From JAVBMC01 sp031552845 (GTDB taxonomy: Bacteria > Verrucomicrobiota > Kiritimatiellia > RFP12 > DVOR01): 64,000 nucleotides of DNA. Shown piece by piece: positions 31,177-39,805 of this stretch. Location: positions 8,000 through 71,999 of the forward strand of contig JAVBMC010000001.1 in the NCBI GenBank assembly GCA_031552845.1, given 5' to 3'. Made by a program: the position numbers and the translations under genes. The notes under the pieces were generated by a model. That model ran no database searches, had not been told where the DNA came from, and saw nothing but the letters and a program-made list of their open reading frames with translations. How positions within the stretch are numbered: the stretch's first letter is position 1; each line of letters opens with the position of its first letter.

Positions 31177-31403
31177 CCCGTGTCACATTTGTTTCACACC
31201 CGTGTGACAGTACGCACACACCCGCAAAACAGTCCTTTCACACCCGTGTAACAGTACGCACACATCCTTGATCGTACTGTTTCGCACCCGCAATCGTACA
31301 CAACTATTCCCCCAAGACAGTACGCACGAACGTTTGAACGTACGAAACTCGACACACAATCGTACATAAAAGCATTCCCCGCGCCGTACGCACGAACGTT
31401 TGT
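31177..31403. repeat. Degenerate tandem array with exact 22-bp period, copy 1
   Basis: Units begin at 31177, 31199, 31221, 31243, 31265, 31287, 31309, 31331, 31353, 31375 and 31397. Early units read CCCGTGTGACAGTACGCACA-like; later ones diverge (CCCCCAAGACAGTACGCACG, CGTTTGAACGTACG) but stay on the same phase. GTACGCAC and CGTAC recur. The five last units are nearly identical to the last five of the array at 42,768-43,097. It starts 25 bp after the module terminator and lies 141 bp before the hcp promoter. The minus strand carries an open frame with 22-residue repeats as a by-product of 3 x 22 bp. Confidence 0.92.
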
Positions 31404-31543
31404 TTTTTTATCGCGCAAATGATGTGTCTGTGAGTCGTGAACTCGCTACAAACGGAGAGCGATACAAGGATAAATATCGAGTTTTGAAGGAATAAGCTTT
31501 GTCTGTAATGAGGGTGTTTGGGGATGAAAGTGGGGCTTTTGTG

Positions 31544-31572
31544 TTGACTTGCGATGGGGTTTGGGGTAGACT
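31544..31572 (+). promoter_or_regulatory. Promoter of hcp
   Basis: TTGACT (31544-31549), a 17-bp spacer and TAGACT (31567-31572). An AGGAGG ribosome site follows at 31593-31598. No clear FNR-type palindrome was seen around it. Confidence 0.7.
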
Positions 31573-31605
31573 TTTCCGCTTCATTACAACACAGGAGGTA
31601 GGGTT

Positions 31606-33174
31606 ATGAGCGATCATGCTATGTTTTGTTTCCAGTGTGAGCAGACTTTCGGCGGCAAGGGGTGCACCGTTAAGGGAGTATGCGGGAAGTTGCCGGATGT
31701 GGCGGCGTTGCAGAATGAGATTACTGTGGCGTTGATTGCGTTGGCGAAAGCTTTGAAGGGCGAAGCGCCCGATGCGGCGACGCGGTCGCTGTTCCTCGAT
31801 GGCCTGTTCATGACAATCACGAATGTGAACTTTGACGGCCCGGCTCTGCAAGCGCAGATTGATAAGATTTTGGCAGCGGTGAAGGCGGATGGCGGCGGCG
31901 AGGTGATGCCGCAAGATCAGCTGTTTGTTGGCGATACGGATATTGTCTCCCTGCGCTCGACGCTGTTGTTCGGACTGCGCGGTACTGCGGCGTATGCGCA
32001 CCATGCGGCAATCTTGGGCAAGACCGACGCAGCGTTGGATGCATGGTTCGTCCGTGCCATGGCGGCTCTGGGCGCTGAGCATTCGGTGGAAGAGTGGCTG
32101 GGCTTGATTATGGAGTGCGGCCAGCAGAACTTGACGGCGATGGGATTGTTGGATGCCGGTAATAACGAGCATTTCGGCGCACCGTCTCCTGTTCAGGTGA
32201 GCAGGACGATTGAAGGCGGCCGCCCATTTGTCGTGGTGACGGGGCATGACCTGTTGGATTTGTTGCAGCTCCTGCAACAGACGGACGGGCAGGGCGTTGA
32301 TATTTATACGCATGGCGAAATGCTCCCGGCGCATGGCTATCCCAAGCTGCGCGCGTTCAAGCATTTGAAGGGGCACTTTGGCACGGCGTGGCAGAACCAG
32401 CAGCGTGAGTTTGACGGTCTGCCCGGCGCGGTGCTCTACACAACGAACTGCCTGATGCCGCCGAAGCCGACTTATCAAGGCGCATTGTTCACAACTGCGG
32501 TGGTGGGTTATCCGGAGCTCGTGCACATTGCGGCCGATGCTAATGGCAAGAAGGATTTCTCTGCGCTGATTGCGAAGGCACGTGAGTTGGGCGGTTATAA
32601 GGCCGATATGAAGATGGGCGATCCGCTGATGACGGGCTTTGGCCATGTGGCGGTACTGTCGGTGGCGGATAAGGTGGTCGATGCAGTGAAGAGCGGTGCA
32701 CTCAAGCACATCTTCCTCGTGGGTGGATGCGACGGCGCGAAGTCGGGCCGCAACTACTATACCGAGTTCGTCGAGAAGACCCCGAAAGACACGTTGGTGC
32801 TCACGCTGGCGTGCGGCAAGTTCCGCTTCAACCACCTGCAAGGTCAGCTGGGAGACATTGGCGGTATTCCGCGCTTGCTGGATATGGGGCAGTGCAATGA
32901 TGCCTACTCCGCAATCCAAGTGGCGGTTGCGCTGGCGAAGGTGTTCAACTGCGGTGTGAATGATTTGCCGCTGTCGTTGGTGCTGTCGTGGTACGAGCAG
33001 AAGGCTGTCTGCATCCTGCTGACGCTGCTGTCGCTGGGAATCAAAGACATCCGCCTTGGACCGTCCCTGCCGGCGTTCGTCTCGCCGACGGTGTTGAATG
33101 TGCTGGTGGAGAAGTTCGGCATCCGCCCAATCACTACACCCGATGAGGACCTTGCGGCTATCTTGAAGAAGTAA
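31606..33174 (+). CDS. hcp: Hybrid-cluster protein (hydroxylamine reductase), class I
   Basis: Iron-sulfur enzyme of anaerobes that reduces hydroxylamine and, physiologically, detoxifies nitric oxide. The N-terminal cysteines are at 8, 11, 20 and 26 (C-x2-C-x8-C-x5-C), the class I spacing of strict anaerobes, binding a [4Fe-4S] cluster. Hybrid-cluster ligands appear in NLTAMGLLDAGNNEHFG, LYTTNCLMPP, VGGCDGAKSGRNYYTEF, LTLACGKFRFN and LGDIGGIPRLLDMGQCNDAYSA. The length of 522 is normal. No hcr-type reductase gene is adjacent. It lies directly after repeat array 1 and is bounded by a bidirectional terminator. Confidence 0.96.
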   Translation: MSDHAMFCFQCEQTFGGKGCTVKGVCGKLPDVAALQNEITVALIALAKALKGEAPDAATRSLFLDGLFMTITNVNFDGPALQAQIDKILAAVKADGGGEVMPQDQLFVGDTDIVSLRSTLLFGLRGTAAYAHHAAILGKTDAALDAWFVRAMAALGAEHSVEEWLGLIMECGQQNLTAMGLLDAGNNEHFGAPSPVQVSRTIEGGRPFVVVTGHDLLDLLQLLQQTDGQGVDIYTHGEMLPAHGYPKLRAFKHLKGHFGTAWQNQQREFDGLPGAVLYTTNCLMPPKPTYQGALFTTAVVGYPELVHIAADANGKKDFSALIAKARELGGYKADMKMGDPLMTGFGHVAVLSVADKVVDAVKSGALKHIFLVGGCDGAKSGRNYYTEFVEKTPKDTLVLTLACGKFRFNHLQGQLGDIGGIPRLLDMGQCNDAYSAIQVAVALAKVFNCGVNDLPLSLVLSWYEQKAVCILLTLLSLGIKDIRLGPSLPAFVSPTVLNVLVEKFGIRPITTPDEDLAAILKK

Positions 33175-33193
33175 CCGTTCTGGCGTTTATAAA

Positions 33194-33233
33194 CAAAAGA
33201 GCCGGCCCTGTGATGGAGCCGGCTCTTTTGTTT
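33194..33233. terminator. Bidirectional intrinsic terminator between hcp and the GH35 gene
   Basis: A 13-bp perfect stem CAAAAGAGCCGGC (33194-33206) / GCCGGCTCTTTTG (33218-33230) with an 11-nt loop. T-runs are formed on both strands, so it can stop both convergent units. Confidence 0.9.
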
Positions 33234-33247
33234 GTCATGGGCAGGAA

Positions 33248-35551
33248 TCAGCGCACGGGCTTGACGAGCTCATCGCCGACGTAGACGTTATAGTCCTTAA
33301 TCCAGCCGCGCGAATCATCTTGGCGCGGAACATAGCGGATGCCGCTGATGGTCTGCACCGCACCCAAGTCCACCGCAAGCCGGTGCGGATGTTTGGGCGC
33401 ACCCTTATACCATTTGGAATGCCAGTAGTTGGCGGTCTGCCCATCCAATGCATTCTCCGCCGAACCATCGCTTGCCAGAATCTCTTCGCTCGTGATTGCG
33501 GCCACCGTCCATCCATCGTGATTGATGGGCTGCCCGTTGGCGTCAAGGAAGTCAAGCTCGGCAATGGCCGCATAGTCATGCCCCTGATAGGAAGATGTGG
33601 TCTCGATACAGACTTGCCGCCCCTTAACGGGCTTATCGAATTGGACAGTCTGTACGTCTTTGCCCTCTGCGAAGGCGCCTGTCTTCGCTGGCGAACCTAG
33701 GTGCCACGTCACCTCCGGACGCTTCAACTGTGTAAAGTCGCATTCGGGACGCAGCTTGTCCAGCACAGGTGTCTTCGTGCTGCTCAGGGTCAGATTGCTG
33801 GGCGGAATGATGCTCCAGATGATAAAAGTATTCTGCCCCTTCTTCAACCAGCAGCCCGGCACATAGGCCGTCTGCGTGGGACCGATATTCCAGAAACGCG
33901 CCAGTGGCGTGCCATTAATCCACACCATGCCCTTGCCCCAGTCGGAGAGGTCGAGGAAAGTGTCAGCGGGATTCTCAATATCAACCGTGACCCGCCAAAA
34001 CGCCGGGGTGGAGGGCATTTCATAAGCTCCAAGGACAATGATAGGATTGTACTTAAGCTGTTCGACATTATTCATCGGCAGGTTGAACACCTCCCAGCCC
34101 TTCAACTCCGTTCCGCCCAAGGTGACGGGAGCCGTCAATCCCTTGCGGTCGAGCATACCTTGCCCGAAGTTCACGCGCCCCATCGGTTCAACGAGGATAT
34201 CGAGTTGAGCTTCCTTATCACGCGCAGGGACCGTCAGCGCGGCGGTGCGTCCGGGGAAACGGCGGTCCATAATGCCAATCAGCTTTTGGTTGAGGTACAC
34301 ATACCCAAAGTCCCTTGCACCTGTGGCACGCAGCTGCGTATTTGAACCGGCGGGGATTTTCGTGCGGTAGAGAATACAGCCGAATCCTTGGTCATAGGCC
34401 TCCATATTACGTGGGGTCTCTTCGCGGCGAGGTGTGGGGAGATTGTCAAAGAGCGAGGCGCTTGCTTGTGCCAGCACGGGTTTGAACGTCATGACCGGGT
34501 TGGCGGCGGGAGGTTCCGGAAAGGTCTCGCCGGGGAGAAGATATTTGGCGAACAGCTCACGCGTCTTGGTGAACTTCTCTGTCACCCAGCCTGCTTCGCT
34601 GATCGGTGCAGAGTAGTCGTAGCTCGAAGTGTCAGGGCGGAAGGGAGCGTCGCAGCCCGGCCAAAAACCAAACGTCGTACCGCCATGCGCCATGTAGATA
34701 CTGAAGGAGGCGTTCATCTTGAGCATGATTTCGAGATCGCGCAGATAGGTGTCGATTGCTCCGACATGGTGGGGCTGTCCCCAGGTATCAAACCAGCCGG
34801 GATAGAACTCGCCGCACATGAGCGGACCCTTGGGCTGAATCTCTCGCAGACGTTCAAAGCCATACTTAGGGTCGCTGCCAAAGTTGACGACGTGGAACAG
34901 ATCATCGCGCTTGCCGTTCTTCAGCTGTCCGGCGGGGTTGCAATCAAACAGCGGTACATCGAAGCCCGCATCAATTAACGCTTGGCGGATTTCGCCCATA
35001 TAGGCGGCGTCGCTGCCATAGAAGCCGTATTCATTCTCCACCTGCACCATCAGGATGGGGCCGCCGCGTGTGACTTGCAACGGTGCGAGTATGCGTCCCA
35101 TCTCTTTGAGGTAAGCTTTGGCGGGTTCAAGGTACTTCGGGTCGCGCGTGCGTAGGGTGATGTTGTCGTTCTTAAGCAGCCACCACGGCGTGCCGCCCAT
35201 TTCCCACTCGGCGCAGGAATAAGGCCCCGGGCGCAGGATGACCCATAACCCTTCTTCTTGAGCGATACGACAGAACTGCGCGGCATCGGCTTGACCTTCC
35301 CAGTTAAACTTGCCGGGGGTGGGCTCATGCTGATTCCAGAACAAATAGGCGCAGACGGTGTTCAGTCCCATCGCTTTACACATTTGCAAACGCTGGCGCC
35401 AATATGCTGCGGGCACACGTGCGGCGTGAATCTCGCCGCAGCGGATCTGCAGGCGCTTGCCATCCAGCAGAAAGTCGGTCTCGCCAATCTCAAAGGTATG
35501 TCCGAGGACAAGTTGCGAAGCGAGGGCGCAGATGAGCAGTAGTTTCTTCAT
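33248..35551 (-). CDS. Exported beta-galactosidase, glycoside hydrolase family 35, with C-terminal F5/8C-like domain
   Basis: Cleaves terminal beta-galactosides. The signal peptide is residues 1-about 18 (KKLLLICALASQLVLG). The catalytic TIM barrel has RCGEIHAARVPAAYWRQRL, LFWNQHEPTPGKF, LRPGPYSCAEWEMGG, acid/base Glu174 in VENEYGFYG and nucleophile Glu248 in MCGEFYPGWFD, all GH35 hallmarks. Jelly-roll domains follow, and the last about 140 residues (ENALDGQTANYWHSKW, then RLAVDLGAVQTISGIRY) form a discoidin-like carbohydrate-binding domain. It starts 20 nt after the SNF2 gene in the same direction. With the beta-mannosidase at 22.7 kb it suggests use of host or plant glycans. Confidence 0.93.
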   Translation of the reverse strand: MKKLLLICALASQLVLGHTFEIGETDFLLDGKRLQIRCGEIHAARVPAAYWRQRLQMCKAMGLNTVCAYLFWNQHEPTPGKFNWEGQADAAQFCRIAQEEGLWVILRPGPYSCAEWEMGGTPWWLLKNDNITLRTRDPKYLEPAKAYLKEMGRILAPLQVTRGGPILMVQVENEYGFYGSDAAYMGEIRQALIDAGFDVPLFDCNPAGQLKNGKRDDLFHVVNFGSDPKYGFERLREIQPKGPLMCGEFYPGWFDTWGQPHHVGAIDTYLRDLEIMLKMNASFSIYMAHGGTTFGFWPGCDAPFRPDTSSYDYSAPISEAGWVTEKFTKTRELFAKYLLPGETFPEPPAANPVMTFKPVLAQASASLFDNLPTPRREETPRNMEAYDQGFGCILYRTKIPAGSNTQLRATGARDFGYVYLNQKLIGIMDRRFPGRTAALTVPARDKEAQLDILVEPMGRVNFGQGMLDRKGLTAPVTLGGTELKGWEVFNLPMNNVEQLKYNPIIVLGAYEMPSTPAFWRVTVDIENPADTFLDLSDWGKGMVWINGTPLARFWNIGPTQTAYVPGCWLKKGQNTFIIWSIIPPSNLTLSSTKTPVLDKLRPECDFTQLKRPEVTWHLGSPAKTGAFAEGKDVQTVQFDKPVKGRQVCIETTSSYQGHDYAAIAELDFLDANGQPINHDGWTVAAITSEEILASDGSAENALDGQTANYWHSKWYKGAPKHPHRLAVDLGAVQTISGIRYVPRQDDSRGWIKDYNVYVGDELVKPVR

Positions 35552-35571
35552 GTGATTCTGTAACCTTTCAA

Positions 35572-38500
35572 TTAGATTCCGATGATTTCACGCACGTCAT
35601 CCCACGAGAGCGCTTCCATGACTTGGTGGTCAGTGCTGCCGACGGTGGCGTCGATGACTTTTTGCTTGCGCTGCTGGAGAGCAAGGACTTTCTCTTCGAC
35701 GGTGTGCTCGGTGATGAGCTTGATGGCGTAGACTTTCTTCTTCTGTCCGATGCGGTGGGCGCGGTCTGTGGCTTGGTCTTCAACGGCGGGATTCCACCAT
35801 GGGTCGAAGTGCACGACGGTGTCGGCACCAGTGAGGTTGAGCCCCGTGCCGCCGGCTTTGAGGCTGATAAGGAAGACGGGAATTCCGGGGTCTTGGTTGA
35901 AAGTAGAGCAAATGCCGAGGCGGTCTTTGGTCGAGCCGTCGAGGTAACAGTGGCGGATGTTACGGGCATTGAGCTCGTCGCGCAGGATAGCGAGCATGGA
36001 GGTGAACTGACTGAAGACGAGCATGCGGCTGCCGTTGTCGATCGTCTCGTCCAAGAGTTCGAGGAACTGCTCGAGCTTGGCGCTGGGCTGTTCGCCGGGT
36101 TTGGGGCGATGGCCTTTCAACAGGGAGAGATGACAGCATGTCTGCCGGAGCTTCATGAGCACGGCGAGAATTTGCAGGCGCGCAGCATTGAAGCCCTTCT
36201 CCTTGACGAGGTCGCCGATCTGCTGCTTGGACTCGGCAAGGAGCTTGTTGTAGACGCGTTCTTGGTCGGGCGACATGCGGCAGTAGGAGACCTTGCGGAT
36301 CTTGTCTGGGAGATCTTTGGCGACTTCCTTTTTCAAACGGCGCAGGAGGAAGGGGTTGAGTTTGCGGCGGAGTTTGAGCTGCGCCTCAGCGGCTTCGTTG
36401 GCACCAGAGGCAATGGGCTGTTCGTAGTGGAGCTTGAAGGATTCGTAGTCGCCCAAGTAACCGGGCATGAGAAAGTCCATGATCGACCAGAGGTCCGCCA
36501 CGCTGTTCTCAACGGGCGTGCCGGAGAGGACGAGTTTGTTAGAGGCGGAGAGCTGCTTGGCGGCGACTGCGTTTTGCGTACTGCGGTTCTTGATGTGCTG
36601 GGCTTCGTCGAGCACGGCGACAGCAAAGCGGTGGGCAAGGTAGGCTTCGATGTCCCGGCGGAGCAAGGCGTAGGAGGTGATGACAAGGTCGGCCTCAGGG
36701 ATGAGCCCAAAGCACTCTTCACGCCGTGCGCCGGATATGACGAGGCGTTTGAGGTGAGGCACGAACTTCTCTGCTTCGCGATTCCAATTCTCGACCAAGC
36801 TGGTGGGGCAGACAATGAGCGCAGGGGCGTTTTGAGCGTCGGTGTTGATGCGTTGGAGCGATATCCATGTGAGCGTCTGGAGGGTTTTGCCAAGCCCCAT
36901 CTCGTCGGCGAGGAGTCCGCAGAAACCGCCGCTCTCAAGGAAGCGTAGCCAATAGACGCCTTCCTTCTGGTAAGGACGTAGGGTGTCTTCCAACGCGCCA
37001 AGGGGAACAGGCATGAGACGTTCGTTGCGGTTCTGCTGGGCGGCGCGTTCGCGCCAGTCCGGCGGGTCTTCGACGTCGATTCCTTCCAACGCGGCAATGG
37101 AGGATTGAACGAAGGGCGCGTAAACTTTTGGGAGTTGGAAGTGTCCGGGGGCGGCGCCGCGGGTGCGGGTGGGGCAGTCTTCAAACACGCTGCGCATGGA
37201 TTGAACGGCGCGGGTGTCGAGCAGGTAGGTGTTGCCGTCGTGGCAGACGAAGGACTCGCCTTTTTGCAGGGCGCGTTGGACTTCGGTGACGGGGATGGCG
37301 GTATTGCGGTCAGTCTCAAAGGTGTAGGAGACGTCGAACCAGCCGTCCTTCTCTTCTTCAATTTTGACGACGGGAACGATGGTGCGGGCATCGTTATAGA
37401 CATCCTGCAAAGGCCCATTGACTGTGACATGCCAACCGTTGCGGCGCATTTCGGGGATGGCGCTCCCGAGGAAGTTGAGGACGTTGCGGGCACCGATGAT
37501 GGGTTCAAGCTGGTCGCCTTGTTCGCCAGTGATGCCGTAACGGACGAGCTGACGGAGGGCGGCCTTCTCGGCGGCAAAGGAACGGACACGGAAGACGTAT
37601 GGGTCTTCGGGGTCGGGTTCGCAGAAGTCGCCGGTTAACGCGCAAGCGGTATAGGTGCTGCCGGAGTAGTTGGCGGCGAGCTCGACTTTGAGGGAGACTT
37701 GGCTGCCGGTGATGGTGGCGGCGAACTTGGGCTCCTTGGGTACTGCAGTGAAAGCGTCTGCCGTGAGGGAGTCGATTTGCAGGTCGTAGTCTTTGCAGAG
37801 CTGCGTGAACTCTTTGCGGAGAAAGGAGAGGGTGTCGCGGCGCGGGATGATGACGGGGGCGTCGTACATGGCGTGATACGGCGCGGGAAGGACTTGCGCG
37901 AGCTTGTAGAAGGTACGCCCGCTGAGGACGAAGCCTTTACGTCCGCTGACGAAGTAACGGAGCGGCTGCGGGAGTTTGGTCTCGACGGTGACGAAGAGGT
38001 TAAAGGTGTCGGCCTCGAGATCGGCGTAGAGCGCGGAGCGGGGCGGCTTGAGGACAACGGCGTGGGATTCGATGGCGCCATGCTCGGAGAGTTCAAGGAT
38101 GTTGATGAGGTCGGGGAGGGTGACGGTGAAGGTTTCGCTTGGGGGGCCTTCGCAGATGTCTTCCAATACGCCAAGGAGGTTGTCGTCGAAATGGCTGAGG
38201 GCGATCGGGAAGGTCACATCCTCGGGTGAACAGTAAACACCATCGACATCAAAGCGGAGTTCAAAGGAGAGGGTGTCGAGGTCGAGCGTGAGCTCAAGGC
38301 GGGCTTTGCGGCCTTGGGGGGAACGTTGGATGTAGACATCGTCGCTGACTTCAGCAAGGCGTTGAGCGCGGCGTTGTTCTTCAGCGTAGCGGCGCTGGCG
38401 CTCGGGGTCGGTCTGGCGGAGCATGATGGCGATGGCAAGCGCAGCGGCATGGACGCAGACGCCGCCATTGCGCGAATCCATGCAGGAACACTCGTTGAGG

Positions 38501-38703
38501 GGAAGGCGCGCGGGGTTAAGGGAGTTGAGTTTGAGGGCGAGGTGACGGGAGCCGCCGTGGTCGGACATAAACTCGCCTTCAATGCGCGGAGGGATGAAGT
38601 CGGCGCGCAGGACTTTGCCGGCGGCAACGGCTTGCTCAGCCAGCCCGAAGATGCGCGGTTCGCACCAGCTTTCAATCATCTTGCGGGTGAGCTGCAGGTT
38701 CAT
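35572..38703 (-). CDS. SNF2-family ATPase with N-terminal SWIM zinc finger
   Basis: A DNA-dependent ATPase and translocase of the SWI2/SNF2 (RapA/HepA-like) superfamily, 1043 residues. An N-terminal SWIM finger has CSCMDSRNGGVCVHAAA (C-x-C-x8-C-x-H, about residues 72-86). Residues 110-590 are a large poorly conserved region. The helicase core follows, with motif I LADEMGLGKTLQTL (about 600), motif II LDEAQHIKN (DEAQ), motif III LSGTPVENS and motif VI DRAHRIGQKKKV. The start codon overlaps the nfo stop by 1 nt (TAATG). A role in transcription or repair is known for relatives, and the link to a repair nuclease here supports repair. Confidence 0.93.
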   Translation of the reverse strand: MNLQLTRKMIESWCEPRIFGLAEQAVAAGKVLRADFIPPRIEGEFMSDHGGSRHLALKLNSLNPARLPLNECSCMDSRNGGVCVHAAALAIAIMLRQTDPERQRRYAEEQRRAQRLAEVSDDVYIQRSPQGRKARLELTLDLDTLSFELRFDVDGVYCSPEDVTFPIALSHFDDNLLGVLEDICEGPPSETFTVTLPDLINILELSEHGAIESHAVVLKPPRSALYADLEADTFNLFVTVETKLPQPLRYFVSGRKGFVLSGRTFYKLAQVLPAPYHAMYDAPVIIPRRDTLSFLRKEFTQLCKDYDLQIDSLTADAFTAVPKEPKFAATITGSQVSLKVELAANYSGSTYTACALTGDFCEPDPEDPYVFRVRSFAAEKAALRQLVRYGITGEQGDQLEPIIGARNVLNFLGSAIPEMRRNGWHVTVNGPLQDVYNDARTIVPVVKIEEEKDGWFDVSYTFETDRNTAIPVTEVQRALQKGESFVCHDGNTYLLDTRAVQSMRSVFEDCPTRTRGAAPGHFQLPKVYAPFVQSSIAALEGIDVEDPPDWRERAAQQNRNERLMPVPLGALEDTLRPYQKEGVYWLRFLESGGFCGLLADEMGLGKTLQTLTWISLQRINTDAQNAPALIVCPTSLVENWNREAEKFVPHLKRLVISGARREECFGLIPEADLVITSYALLRRDIEAYLAHRFAVAVLDEAQHIKNRSTQNAVAAKQLSASNKLVLSGTPVENSVADLWSIMDFLMPGYLGDYESFKLHYEQPIASGANEAAEAQLKLRRKLNPFLLRRLKKEVAKDLPDKIRKVSYCRMSPDQERVYNKLLAESKQQIGDLVKEKGFNAARLQILAVLMKLRQTCCHLSLLKGHRPKPGEQPSAKLEQFLELLDETIDNGSRMLVFSQFTSMLAILRDELNARNIRHCYLDGSTKDRLGICSTFNQDPGIPVFLISLKAGGTGLNLTGADTVVHFDPWWNPAVEDQATDRAHRIGQKKKVYAIKLITEHTVEEKVLALQQRKQKVIDATVGSTDHQVMEALSWDDVREIIGI

Positions 38704-39539
38704 TAGCGCGTCCAGTCGAGGAGCATTTTGATTTCATCCGCCCAGAGGGTTTCATCCGGTGTTTCGAGGATGAGGGGGATGTTCTCAAAGCGGGGGTCGC
38801 GCATGATGGTGCGGAAGACTTCCTTGCCGATGTAGCCCTTGCCGAGGGTTTCATGGCGGTCGACGTGCTTGCCGAAGTCGGTCTTGGAGTCGTTGAGGTG
38901 CAGGCCGGAGAGATAGCGGATGCCGACGGCGCGGTCGAATTCGTCCATGACTTTGAGGAAGTCTTTCTCGGTGCGGACATCGATGCCGGACTCAAAGGTG
39001 TGGGCGGTATCGAGGCAGAAGCCGAGGCGGGATTTGTCGTTGACGCCTTGTGCGATCCATGCGAGCTCTTCAAAGGTACGTCCGATACAGCCGCCTTGCC
39101 CGGCGGTGTTTTCGATGACGACCTTGATCTTGGGGATTTGCTTGATGGCGGTGTTGATGGACTCTGCCACGCGCTCGCAGGCGGCTTGGGGTGTGAGCAG
39201 CTTGAGGTGGCTGCCCGGATGGATATTCACGCGGTAAATACCGAGCTCATTGGCGCGCTTGAGTTCGTCGATGAAGGCGGCCATGGATTTTGCGTGGGCT
39301 TCTTCACCGGGGTTGGCTAAATTGATGAGGTAGCCTGCGTGGGGCAGGACGGCGGCCTCGGGGTAGTCGCCCATGGCTTTGCGGAAGGCTTCTGCGATGC
39401 CGGGGGCGTAGTCGGGGCAGACCCACTGTTTTTGGTTCTTGAGGAACATGCCAAAGCCGGTTGCGCCGAGTTCGCGGGCGGCTGTTGGGGCATTGAATAC
39501 GCCCCCGTTGACGGATACGTGCGGGCCTACGTAGTACAT
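38703..39539 (-). CDS. nfo: Endonuclease IV (AP endonuclease)
   Basis: A metal-dependent TIM-barrel enzyme that nicks DNA at abasic sites and completes the repair begun by glycosylases such as the Nth at 15.5 kb. Signatures are GPHVSVNGGVFNAP, VNIHPGSHL, VVIENTAGQGGCIGRTFEEL, LDTAHTFESGID, LSGLHLNDSKTDFGKHVDRHETLGKGYIG and LILETPDE, which supply the trinuclear zinc ligands. The length of 278 is normal. The frame is open 23 codons upstream, but ATG 39,539 carries the family N-terminus and an AGGAGC site. It belongs to the trmB-rubredoxin-nfo-SNF2 operon. Confidence 0.95.
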   Translation of the reverse strand: MYYVGPHVSVNGGVFNAPTAARELGATGFGMFLKNQKQWVCPDYAPGIAEAFRKAMGDYPEAAVLPHAGYLINLANPGEEAHAKSMAAFIDELKRANELGIYRVNIHPGSHLKLLTPQAACERVAESINTAIKQIPKIKVVIENTAGQGGCIGRTFEELAWIAQGVNDKSRLGFCLDTAHTFESGIDVRTEKDFLKVMDEFDRAVGIRYLSGLHLNDSKTDFGKHVDRHETLGKGYIGKEVFRTIMRDPRFENIPLILETPDETLWADEIKMLLDWTR

Positions 39540-39630
39540 GTTCGCTCCTGAGTAAAAGCACTGCCACGGGATGACCTGCCGGCGGCGCGAGCCTCCAAGC
39601 ATGTGCATCCCTAGGCGGGCTTATGGCTGT

Positions 39631-39768
39631 TTAGGCCTCGATGAATTCGCTCTTCGGCACGCCGCAATCAGGGCAGCACCAATCCGCCGGCAGGTCGGCA
39701 AATTCGACTCCGCCATTTTCGGCAGGGTCATAGATGTAGCCGCAAACGTTACAAACATACTTTTTCAT
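39631..39768 (-). CDS. Rubredoxin
   Basis: A 45-residue electron carrier with a single iron bound by four cysteines. The sequence starts MKKYVCNVCGYIYDPAENGG, has the first CxxCG knuckle at Cys6 and Cys9 and the second in CCPDCGVPKS, with DLPADW before it, exactly the rubredoxin pattern. At 45 residues it is slightly shorter than the 52-54 of clostridial forms. An AGGAGC site precedes the ATG. It lies between trmB and nfo on the same strand, with spacing of 37 and 91 nt. Rubredoxins pass electrons to rubrerythrin or oxygen reductases in anaerobes; no such partner is in the window. Confidence 0.93.
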   Translation of the reverse strand: MKKYVCNVCGYIYDPAENGGVEFADLPADWCCPDCGVPKSEFIEA

Positions 39769-39805
39769 AACTGCTCCTCTGTGTATCTGGCCGGACGTGC
39801 CGGGC

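Noticed and set aside
30600..31420. Insertion sequence or transposon as explanation of the duplicated module
   Set aside because: No transposase-like frame, terminal inverted repeats or target duplications were seen at either copy. A non-autonomous element remains possible.
35623..36948. 441-codon plus-strand frame
   Set aside because: It is antisense to the SNF2 helicase core, whose motifs are unambiguous.
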